Of a stretch of 64,000 nucleotides of DNA, positions 25,046 through 36,100 are shown one piece after another. The translations under genes and the position numbers were made by a program. The DNA is from Clavelina lepadiformis. Lineage: Eukaryota; Chordata; Ascidiacea; Aplousobranchia; Clavelinidae. The stretch lies in assembly GCF_947623445.1 (NCBI RefSeq), contig NC_135241.1, positions 19,532,501-19,596,500 of the forward strand. The letters are read 5' to 3'. The stretch's first letter is position 1. Every line of letters starts with the position of its first letter. Below the pieces are notes generated by a model. It was not told the origin of the DNA. It searched no databases and saw only the letters and a program-made list of their open reading frames with translations.

Positions 25046-25290
25046 TGAAATGTTTCGTATGCTAACGCACTTTGTCTTGATTGTATGGTGTGTCGTGTTT
25101 CTGCCTCTGGCCAGTCTACTTTTGTTTCGTGTTACAAACTGTGTGGCCTGAATTTTATAACAGACGAATTTTCTTTTGAGCTGTGAGGTTGTAATATTTT
25201 ACTTATTCCTATTCTTTATTTTTAGATGTATATTTTAATGTGACTTGCGCTTAATAAAGCTAAGTTACGACAAGTTTAATTACAATTGAT
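25046..25290 (+). repeat. Direct repeat D1, copy 1
   Basis: About 245 bp sharing gtcttgattgtatg, cgtgtttctgcctctggcc, ttttcttttgag and tacttatt in order with copy 2 at 26174-26415. Overall identity looks to be about 70%. It is not part of any supported exon. Confidence 0.6.
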
Positions 25291-26173
25291 TAAGGGTATT
25301 TTCAGGGCGAACATAATTACATGTTGATTAGAACTTCCTTTACTTTTCAACTCAATTCCCTACCTCCCAGACAAAATGAATCCGGTCGCAGACTGTGCTT
25401 TGAGATCAGCTAGCGTGTCCACCAGTTAACAAATTGACTATTGAAGGCATCCATGAGAACCCAAACTAACCTGGCGTGAACAAAACGCCACACTTTGCTG
25501 GTATAAAGAATTTATTCTTCTCAACAAAAGAAGTAAGACAGGTATGTTCAAACTGTTAAACATGCGCTGAAAATTAACCAAAGTTGTACAGAATCCCCCA
25601 TACTGCATTGATGAAAGCTATAAAGCCAACAAAACGAATTAATATCGACTTCTAAGGCCCGAATCAGTTATCTACCTGACCGTAATCGATAACTAAGTAT
25701 TCAAAATTTCCTTTCGCTGTGGGCCTAACAATGTCCAATAAGAAGTCGATTACTGTGATCCAAGGTTTGAATCAACTGTTTACACTCGCTGGGTTGCTCA
25801 GCTATATTCATTTAGATTTTAGATCGTTGGACCCTCATTTTTTTTCAGACGACCTTCACATTCACGTTCGAAATTTGGCAATAGCAACGTGCTCATCAAC
25901 TCCATATCACCACACTGGAAATTCCCAAGTTGAGAGATAGGCTACAACTGCATCATTTGAATAATAGTTTCGGTAAAGCTCTTGTCGAAGAAGCTTTCAT
26001 TATCTCAGTGGAAATTGTAAACGAAATTATGTTTATTGTAATTACCACGTCATTTTCCCCATAAACCGAGTAATAATGTTGCAAAATGTTTTGTTTGTTA
26101 CTTGTTACAGGCTTGCGCATATGTGTTTATTATAACAACCACGTCAGTTTCTCATTAGATGGTTGATAAGTTA

Positions 26174-26415
26174 GTGAAATGTTTCATTTGCCCACTTCGT
26201 CTTGATTGTATGATGTGCCGTGTTTCTGCCTCTGGCCTGTGTGCGTTTTCGTTGTGCTACAAACTACGTGCTTTCTATTGAACACTAAGGGTTTTCTTTT
26301 GAGTTGTCAGGTTGTATTGCTTTACTTATTCTATTCCTGAATTTTAGACGTATATAATTTAAGCTTAATTATGCTAAGTTGTGGCACAATTTACTACAGT
26401 TAATACTTTATAGTA
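26174..26415 (+). repeat. Direct repeat D1, copy 2
   Basis: Second copy of the 245 bp unit, 1.1 kb downstream in the same orientation. It could be a dispersed element or the trace of a local duplication tied to the neighbouring lipase pair. Confidence 0.6.
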
Positions 26416-26436
26416 AAACGCAACTTAACTCGCAAG

Positions 26437-26492
26437 TGATGTAGTGGTAACGGCTGTTGCTGGTATGAAGCAGAGAGGAAGTTTAAGACCAG
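26437..26492 (+). repeat. Weak tRNA-like relic
   Basis: TGATGTAGTGGTAACGG resembles an A box, and aagtttaagaccagg is a decayed B box about 40 bp on. Low confidence; likely a SINE remnant. Confidence 0.3.
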
Positions 26493-27041
26493 GGACGTGG
26501 TTTAGATCAACTCAACTTGGTCGACTTTTCTAGGTCATTCACACGATGTCTTGTTTGTCTTTCGTTTGCGACAGAAGTGGCGCCATCGGTCAAAACGACT
26601 CTAATATTTGATTGCAGCCGGCCTCTATTGTCTTTTTTATCTTTTATCCCACTCGACCCCAATATATCCAGGTTAGAATGCCTTTATATAAGTACCGGTA
26701 TTTATCACAACAAAAACGTAGAAAAAAGAAAATGTCAATTATTCTATATAGCCAAAGGCGAAAAGCAGTTCGAATGAAATACGTTGAGTTTAAATGAACG
26801 GCGCTGGTTGGTCGCGTAAATAAGAGTTAACATGGAATGGAAATAAATTTGTTAACGAAAAGTCAGATTTATGAGCATCTAAAAGGCATTATACATTCTG
26901 TTTAATGTCACGTAACGTGTCTGATAAGATCGTTGGGTGTTTGTTTGTGAGATGTAAAAGTAAGGTTCTGGAAAACTAAAAAGGTTGTATGGGCCTACTT
27001 GATAAATGTTTGGTGGTTTTTTTAGGAATAGGGTTGTTAAG

Positions 27042-30000
27042 ATGCGGACAGCGCGCATGCGTTGTCCTGCTTTGCTTTTGTTCATCTTGGTCAGCGTTGG
27101 AAACTGTTTTCAGGAGTTTGAAAAGCGGCGTAAGCACAAATATTTTGTTACATAACGTACACTATATAGTAAAAAAAATAGAAAATATATTTATTATTTA
27201 GCTTTTGTATATTTATAGCTTTATACTATGTCGTTTGTTTTGCGTAAGTCGTAGTTCCCAACATTTTTTTCCTAATCTGTATGTTATAAACCAGTGGTTC
27301 CCAAACTATGGTACGCGTACCACTAGTGGTACACAAAAGTCTTCCAGGTGGTACGCGAGCAACTTATCAAGTTTACACCAAACGATCGCAAATGATCTTT
27401 TATTGTCGTCGGCATTATTTTAATTCACATAGATTAGGTAGAGCGTAAAATTTCATGTTATATTCCCTACTGAATACTAATTCCTTAGGGTATTGACGCA
27501 TTGGATTGGAAAACAGCGTTTCTTTGTGACGAAATAGAACGTCATTTATTACTAGGTAATAAATCCTTGAAGTCAGTTTTTATAGTCCTACAATGTAGGT
27601 GGTACGAGAACGCTGCATAAACCAAAAAAATGGTACGGGAGTAGATAAAGTTTGGGAACCACTGTATAAACGATAAGGTATAGAAATTTTTGCCAAAACA
27701 TTTTCCTACACGATAAGTGCAGGAGTAAATTTAACATTTTGTTTTTATTAAAATATTTGAAACAACTAAAATGAAATAGAGAGAAAAGAACAGAATAAAC
27801 AAGCAATAGTACAACACACTCACAGCAAAAATAACACAGTAATATGCCTATAAGCTTCAGTATATTAATGTAATTCTCTACTCATATATTGTTCGCACAT
27901 AACTCGATTAATTTTTCTTTGATCATTTTTAAACATTATGAGGCAATTTTTTATTTTCTCACTTAACTACAATTCCTTTTTATTAATTTTTTCTAAAAAC
28001 TCGGTCATATCGAAAAGAGATTCTCCAACTTTGTATATGTATATAAACAATTGGGCACAGACCAGTTTAAGCACTTCAACATTTTGACATGTTAGCCGTT
28101 TATTGCCGTGTGTATACATAGGCCTACTGTTATAAAATGTTAATGAATAAATAAACAGTACATAACGTAATCGCATTTAATTGTATTTCGTCCTTTAGCT
28201 CCTCCGGTGGTGTTCGTACCAGGAGATGGCGCTAGTATCATTGAGGGCCATGTGAACAAAATGGCTGTGGCTGCTGGATGCCAAGTATATAATGGATGGT
28301 TTCGGTTATGGTTGAATCTGAAGGTATACAAAGTAACACATGTATTATAAATTTGAAATCCGTATATGCTGTAATTTTTGTTAAAGTCTAATCTTTTGAC
28401 ATAGGGAAAAGATATAAGTTATAAATTATTAGTATTTGTACTTATTTATTAGTAACTATCAATGCTATCCTATTATGACCGTCGGATTAATGGTCTACCG
28501 ATTTTCCTTGCCTCTCGGTGAATTCATGGTTTTCTGGTAGTGGCTTGCAAATATTTTTCAGCTTTAATGAACTGTTCTGAAATGTTTTATTTCAGCTTCT
28601 CATGCCTGGCAACTTGCCCTGCACAGTGAATTACTGGCGTATGATGTTTGACGCAAACACCAACACAAGTCACACGATTCCTGGGGTCGAAACCCGTGTG
28701 CCTGGTTTTGGTACAGCCTATGCAATCGAATACATGGATCCTAGTTGGGCCGCTTATTTTATGGGCAACGTAGGAGCTGACGCCCATGCATTGGTAGAAG
28801 GTAAAAGTATTTGATCAAGACATGATAACGCTGAATATTGCATGACAAATTTTATGCATGACATATTTATGCAGCATGTATGTTATTTCATGCAGATCTA
28901 TGGCATACGTTATACTGTATATTATATATAACATACGAGTAATACATGCTGCATAAACTAATATGCCCATTATATTTGTTATTCATATCACTGTTATATA
29001 TAAACTTACAATATTTAAAAATTATGTAAAAGCTGTATAAAATAAACGTGTAAAAACTATAAGCCAAATTGAACAGTTTCATAACACTAGAGCTTCTGCA
29101 ACACGGTTACGTTCGGGATACGTCAATAACCGGCGCCCCATACGACTTTCGACTTACTATGGCTTCCCAGAAACTTTATTTTCGGAAGTAAGTAATCAGT
29201 AGATCGATAATCCTAATAATAATCCTACTTTTGGATTTTTGCTTATAACTGTTGTAGCATGTTAATTTAAGCAATGGCTGGTGGTTGGTTGGTGATGGCT
29301 GATGGTTTCCAAATCGATTTTGTAGATTACGTGCATTGGTCGAGTGGACATATAAACAAAATGGCAACTTGAAAGTGGCCTTGATTGGGCACAGCTTGGG
29401 TGGACTTTACACCACTTGGTTTCTTAACCACCAGTCCCAATCATGGAAGGTAATATATAGCTTATGGCCCAATCTACTGATAATTAAGTTATTTTGTAAA
29501 CTATTGCCACTGGTTGTTGCCGAAAATATCAAGCATATATTGTTTAATTTGTTAACAATACAGTATAATAAATGCATTTTTTGTAAAATATTTAAATTTA
29601 GGGCAATATACTTTCCAGATCTACTGCTGCATATACTAATATCTATTATTATATGCAGGATAAGTTCATTGATTGTTTTATTTCTGTATCCACACCATGG
29701 GGTGGATCCATTGAAGCGTTACAATCTATAGTATCCGGCTTCAACTTCAGACAATCAGAAATCGACTCGTTCGTCGTGAGAAAAGCCCAACAAACTTTTG
29801 AATCCAGTGAGTTTCGAGACTATATCATTAAAATGTTACTACCTAATGAACACTACTATAGTTCTCCCTTCAATGGATCAAACGTTTAAATGTTTTTAAC
29901 AGAAAGATTTTACCACGTTTTGACCAATCCCATATATATACCGCTTTAACAACGTTTATTTCTAAATTACACTCAGTCAAAAAACTCGAAACAGCATCAC

Positions 30001-30478
30001 TGCCATTGTTTTAGATTATCTGCTTTTGCCCAATCCAAACGTTTGGCCTAAAGCAACAGCTTTTGTGGCTACCGATGAACGAAATTACACAGCAAGCAGA
30101 GCTGATATCACCCACCTCGTTGAGAAGCTACAGATGTCACCTGACATGTATCACTACGTGCTAGACACCAATGCCAAGTGGCGGCGCGGAGTCATGCCAC
30201 CTCACCCAGGAGTCACAACTTTTTGTCTCTATGGCGCCGAGATCACTACGGGGCACGCATTGTACTACAGTGGTCATGATCTCATTCATGACCAGCCGAT
30301 ATTGTCCAACACGATTGGCGATGGCAGCGTAGGTCATTTGAGTCTGTCTGCTTGCAGGGAATGGGACCTCAAGGATCGGCAGATTGAATTGAAAGGAATC
30401 GGTCATGTCCAGATGATACAACATAAAAAGGCGATTGACCTAATAACAAAAATTTTATTTCGTAATATTTCCCGATAA
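27042..30478 (+). CDS. PLA2G15-like phospholipase, copy B
   Basis: Same family, exon number and intron phases as copy A: 27042-27129, 28199-28323, 28596-28800, 29091-29187, 29326-29449, 29659-29806 and 30015-30478, 416 residues. A signal peptide is visible (CPALLLFILVSVGNC). The elbow is GHSLG rather than SHSMG. STPWGGS is kept, and GDGSVGHLS and GIGHVQM supply the expected Asp and His. The segment after PWGGS differs: copies A and C have a hydrophobic stretch ending in PLVVR before the glutamine-rich turn, whereas B has NFRQSEIDSFVVRKAQ, more polar, so membrane contact or substrate choice may differ. Intron 1 (about 1.07 kb) holds a hAT-like element, and intron 3 a hairpin repeat. A polyadenylation signal AATAAA lies at 30786-30791. 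Confidence 0.92.
27292..27664. mobile_element. hAT-like MITE, CAGTGGTTCCCAAACT ends
   Basis: 373 bp in lipase B intron 1. The ends CAGTGGTTCCCAAACT and its complement AGTTTGGGAACCACTG are perfect inverted copies over 15-16 bp, and tataaac flanks both sides. CAG...CTG ends plus a 7-8 bp duplication are typical of hAT elements. Inside, ggtacgcgtaccactagtgg is itself palindromic. No transposase. Confidence 0.85.
28868..28965. repeat. Hairpin repeat in lipase B intron 3
   Basis: tttatgcagcatgtatgtta is mirrored by the complement of acatacgagtaatacatgct and gcataaa about 60 bp on. AT-rich and possibly a small MITE. Confidence 0.45.
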
Positions 30479-33106
30479 ATTTGGTGTTGAGGGTTTGCGT
30501 GCTCACAAAAATGTCAAATTTCTGCTCGTCATGCCCCTTTGTGAGCCAGCTGTCTTGTCAGCTTCATGCTCGTTGCGTTTTATCAAATGTAAATATATAC
30601 ATGGCTAAATTATTTTGTTGCCTGGTGTTTAGTTGAGAAAGTATTAAACACAGAGTAACTGCATGATGGGGTTGGATAAGTCGATAACTATGTTGATATG
30701 GGCTATGGACGTATGATCTTTACTTGCATGCCTAAACTGAACATGGTACTGTTTTGTATATAAGTGTACGGTGATTAGTCTTCCCAATAAAACAATATCA
30801 CATGACCGCATTAAGTAAAATAGCTCACACGATTTTAGGCGATGTGCTTACTGCTTATGTTACGACGTATGGGTTTGGTGACACTTAATCACGCGACGCT
30901 TAATCACCGACACATAATCACTAGGACATTTAATCACGCGACACTTAATCACGCGACACATAATCACTAGGACATTTAATCACGCGACACATAATCACTA
31001 GGACATTTAATCACGCGACATTTAATCACACATTTTCAATGTTTATTTACATTTACAATTTACAGCAATGTTATGCATGGGAAATGTACGCAACTGCACG
31101 AAGATAGACTAAAATCTCACTTGACAGATAACGGTCAAGTGTGTTTTGCACGCGCAGTTTCAGTGCCTTGTACCGCATTGGAATAGAAGGTTGAGTACCA
31201 GCAATTCCTTGCAGAAACGTTGCACGTTGTGACAATAGAATAATGTTAGATATTAATATTACATAGGTTATACGTAGCAATGCAAAATGACATGTTATTT
31301 CCTGATTGGCTAATGTGTTTGTATAAAAACTAAGGTTTGGTTAAAATCTCCCCTTCTTGTCTCTACACATAATATCAGTTTTACCTTCTGGACTGTTCAT
31401 TACTGAATTGGAGTTATAGTTTTGTTTAAATGTGAAAAGATGATGAAAATGTTTCTAATGTGATACTACTTATTTCGGACAATATAACAATTAGACTTTA
31501 TGAAGCTGGTGTTGATTTAAAGAAACATTATAGAGAAAGCCGGCAAAACGGAGTCAAAGACAATTGTCGGGGAGTTCTAAAAGAAAGACTAATAGCCTTT
31601 GGCTTTAGGCCAACCTTAAAAGCAATCCACATCGCCATTCCCACAGAGAGATGCACACGAGCTTGAATTACTGAATTTTCCTCACGCTTTTCCGACATCC
31701 AAGTGATTATGTGTCGCGTGATTAAATGTCGCGTGATTAAGTATCCAAGTCGCGTGATTAAATGTCTTAGTGATTATGTGTCGCGTGATTAAATGTCCTA
31801 GTGATAATGTGTAGCGTGATTAAGTGTCGGTACACCCGACGTATGACTGCTGCATGGTGTAATCCTACATGACGGTATATAGATAGATATTTGAACGCTA
31901 ACTGTAGACAGGACTTTGATGACAACGTCACGAAAATAAGGCTACTCGTAGTGTATGTTTGTAACCACAACATTCCAGGTTTTCTGTGCTCTGTTTAGGT
32001 GTAACTTCGGTAAACACCCATTTTTTTGACAACTTCCGATACCTCAGATAAGCATTGTACATAATTGACAAAAAACAGATTTCAAGTGGCATGCGTGAAC
32101 TATAGGTAGAATTCGAGCTAACTTGCTTATCTCAATTGGCGAAATGTTGGTGTAAGAGGTTTAATTGCTTGCCATGTAAAGTTTGACATTAATACAAACA
32201 GAACACTCTCACGCAATTTAACAGAAACAAGCTAATCCCCGGAATTTGACAGCTTTGGTTAAAATTTATTTTAGCGGAATAACAGCAACAAAGACACACA
32301 TTGATGATGATTTGACAAATTTGCTGCTGCTGACTCTTAGGACCATAGAATGAATATATTTTATTTGACCTAACGCCAAACAAAGGCTTTTAATAGTTAA
32401 TCGTTAATTGCTAACGTTTCAAAGATTCATTTCCGATAGTATTTCAGCCTAAGTTATTTGGCATCCTTTTGTTTAAAAATCCTTGAACAAAGTTCCAAGC
32501 ATTTAAACAACCGAAAAACGGCAGCAGGTCCAGAAGAGGGTCTGATGCCATCGAAGCTATGATTTTATTAGACTTAATTGATAAGTTTTATTTTTTTTAC
32601 GCAAGAGTTTTAGAAAAAAAACACGTGTGTTAGATCTTTTAATTCATCTACAACTCAATTACGAAATGTGTTTCACATCAGGAGAACGACTAGTTGTTAA
32701 ATATGAGGTTATTCACTATTTCTTCAAAACTTTATACAAGATACCAGAATAGTGAGAAAGTGCCAAGACACGCACAGTGACTGTTTACCGTACTTACTTT
32801 ATAGTGTAACGCTGAAGAGTTCTTGTGAAAAATCTTCTAAAACGTGAACATGGTGAAGGTTTCCATAAAAGCAACCATTTCACTTAGTTAGTTTCGTATG
32901 TAGCTCTTTTGGCATCATTTGACGCATCGGGTGTTGAGGTTTTGGTATTGACTCTGATCTGCAGCAATTTTTTATTCCCCCATCGGCGCAAGATCTTAAT
33001 ATCCTTATATAACCTGTCTAAGATATTAATCTCCGTTAAGATATGCCAAATCTTCTGATATTCTTCTCAGGCATACAAACAGAAGTTCGCTTGAAATTTC
33101 TGCAAA
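30479..33106. other. Spacer between lipase B and astacin protease 1
   Basis: About 2.6 kb, one third of it the sub-repeat-armed element at 30871-31836. The rest is AT-rich with no supported exon. Confidence 0.55.
30871..31836. mobile_element. DNA element with sub-repeat arrays in inverted arms
   Basis: 966 bp flanked by the 8 bp direct repeat CGACGTAT (30863-30870 and 31837-31844). The left arm (30871 to about 31030) is an array of 15-16 bp units such as GACACTTAATCACGC, GACACATAATCACTAG and GACATTTAATCACGC; the right arm (about 31700-31836) holds the same units in reverse complement. The outer ends are only roughly matched (GGGTTTGGTGACACTT and complement of the right end GGTGTACCGACACTT). 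The 650 bp core has only short frames, so it looks non-autonomous. An 8 bp duplication suggests a hAT- or P-type transposase. Confidence 0.8.
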
Positions 33107-36100
33107 ATGATTAAACTTTTGGTAGTTGCTGCCTTACTGTGTTCGGTCAGCGCAGTAAATCAACGGAACGTTCGTTTGGGTGGAAAAGGAGGATATTTCA
33201 CTAAACAAGGTGTGCTGGTGCCACGTTTTTGCGTAAATAGATATCAAATGTATTGTTCCTGTAGAGTTTAGAAAATCTTACAGGTTGTTGCGTAAAAATT
33301 AATCAAAAGTTGAAGTAAATAATTTCGTTTTTATTACTAAATTATTGCTTAAATTTCAGTCAAGCTTATAGAATACAAAAACCGCTTTCAACGCATTATC
33401 TTGAATCTAACGATAAGTGCAAAAAACATAGATTTTAATAATCTAGAAATAAATCGAGCGGAAAATAAACAATTTTAATGTATTTGAGAAGTTAGTGGTG
33501 ATTTAAATGTAGCTATACACATTATATGTGAAAATCTGTTTTACGTAAAGCGAATGCTATGTTCTACTTTTACTTTTGCAGCAACTTTTGATAATGAAGC
33601 TGCACTAAACAACATTGCGGATGATGAGGATATTTTTGATATAAACCAGAGTAAGTATAACGAACGAAAGGTGTAAGAAGTTATCAATAAATGCATATCT
33701 ATGAATGTTGGGGTGTGTTTTGAACCCAGCACACTGAAATGCTTTAAAACAAACAGTTTGCAAGGTTCATTTGACCTGGTTTTATCATTTACCAGGCTCT
33801 CGAGATTTACTGGAAATACTTCTAGTTTTATATTAACATAGGTTGATGACGATGATTAACGTTTATGATTGATGAGATGTTTGCTTTATATTCTGTTTGA
33901 ATTGGTTGATGAAACAGCATTTCTGCAGGATTCACCGACCAGCACTTGGTCGACGGTGACGTTTTGCCACACCCCAGAGGTAGGAACGCTATTACAGACA
34001 CTTCGCTCTACTGGCCAACCACGACCATACCCATTCAGTTTGGAAGTTTGTTGCCCTTGTTGGTAAGCTTAGTTCAACTTAAAACGTAGTTATATTAAGG
34101 GCAGCGTCTTTACTACATAAAAACTTATTGCAATCATTTTATATCATTACCTATATTTTGATTCGTTTGTGTGAACAAAATCATTCTTTACTTGAAACGT
34201 CATTTTTCAGGCTGTGTCTGGAATCGAGGATGCTCGCCAGGAATATGAGATGAGGACTTGTTTCTCATTCCCTGACAGAGTTGCCGAGGAAGATTATCTC
34301 ATCTACCAACCCAGGAGCGGGTAAGAAATAGAAAATATTTTTACTTTTAGCTTTTCATCTTTCTCATTCCCTCTTTCTTGTCGCTGTAGGTGCTGGTCTT
34401 CTGTTGGAAAACAAGGAGGTGCCCAGGCTATTTCGATCGGCTCCGGATGCGAGAAGATGTCGACCATCGAACATGAAATGATGCACGCCATCGGGATCTA
34501 CCACGAGCAATCGCGTCCCGATCGAGATGGTTACGTTGTGATTGAAACTCAGAATATTGATGCTGGTAATTATATTATCCTTAATAATAGGCTTAGTTTA
34601 GGGGACAAACAAAAAACGATTAGTTATTGGTTTGTTGACCTTAATTTAATTTTACTCTCATCATTTCTGTAAAAGGAATTGTCGGCACTACACTATTTTC
34701 GGTCTAGCGCCATTCTTTTTTCAACTGTTGGGTTTGTTGTTTACGTTGTTAAGACAAAAGTTGCTTTACGTTTTATTTTTAAAGACATGGTTTACAACTT
34801 CGACAAGTACACATATGATGACGTCGATGACCGTCGGGTGCCTTACGATTACAACTCGGTCATGCACTACGGTGACACCTCATTCAGGTAAAAAGTTGGT
34901 GGGTTGCTGTCCGCTTTGAAATAACTCAAAGCTGACATTATTCGGTTAGTTAAAACACTTAATGCATTGCCTAGCAACAATGGTGAAAAGACGATTGTGA
35001 CGATTGACCCAGCCTTCCAAGACGTGATTGGTCAAAGGAGAACTTTCAGCGAAGGCGACGTTGACATGATTAACCGAATGTACTCTTGCGGTAAGAAAAT
35101 TGGGATAGAATTGCGATAATTTAAACGTTGCTGTCTGATGTTTTCTGTCACGCTCAGCCAATTACGGTTACTGCTGGAAGCAATGTTCCCTCTAATTTTT
35201 CACGAGTCTGAGCAAACACACTAACTCCCTGAGCGGTCCCTTGGACCACTGTGAGCAACATCAGACGTGCCACGTGCGCACTGTGGCCATTATTATGCGT
35301 TTATTTTATTTTCAATTCAGGTTGGATTTTTTTCTTGTGCGCAGCACAGATTTTCTGTGCGCGTAGACCGTGTCAGCAGTGCGCATTTGCGCACGCGCGC
35401 AGCTTAGAGGGAACATTGGCTGGAAGCACGCACGTTGTCTACGACTTTGTGACGCTATCTTTGTAAGTTAAGTTGATATTGTCTGAACCGTGTTAACCAA
35501 ATTTTATAGTAAAATAAAAAACAGAATGTATTTTGGCACTCTGAAGGTTAACTTTATTGATATATACATACGTTTGTTTTCTTGTAATAAACCAAGTTAA
35601 CCTGTATACTGTAATTGTACTATGACGTATAGCCTATTGCATATATGCAATAACTTCGTGGCGAAATTGTTTTCATTAAAATGTAGCATGCTGGATAAGA
35701 TTTAAACTGGAATCGAAAAAATAGTGCTTTAGGTATGTAGTCTTTTTTTCCGGATAATTTGCTGACTGTAGGCTACAGTAGGCCACGCTGGGCTATAACA
35801 CCTTCTCAGAGCATAATTAGAGCGCTTTACTTTTTCAAAACCTAGTTATTGCTTCATAGTTACTTCATAGAGCTAACAAAAATTAACCAACGAATGGTTT
35901 GGTTTGGTTCAGCCTGTAAAATTAGAATAATGAATTAATAAATCTTTTTGTAGCCGACCCTCTTAGAGTGTCCTACACTTGCAACTTTGACGAGGAATCA
36001 GTGTGCGGTTACATACAGGACAGAAGCGGAGATGACATTGATTGGATTCGGTATGTAATTGGAGAAACTGAGGGAAAAGCGATTTCAGCAAATATTCCAC

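Larger units (their letters stand above)
24281..27041. other. Spacer between lipase A and lipase B
   Basis: About 2.8 kb. It contains a diverged direct repeat (25046-25290 and 26174-26415) and a weak tRNA-like relic near 26437-26492. Frames near 25719 and 26517 show no family likeness. Confidence 0.55.

Noticed and set aside
31460-31666. 68-codon frame in the core of the sub-repeat-armed element as a transposase fragment
   Set aside because: Too short and without a recognisable catalytic motif; the element is better treated as non-coding.
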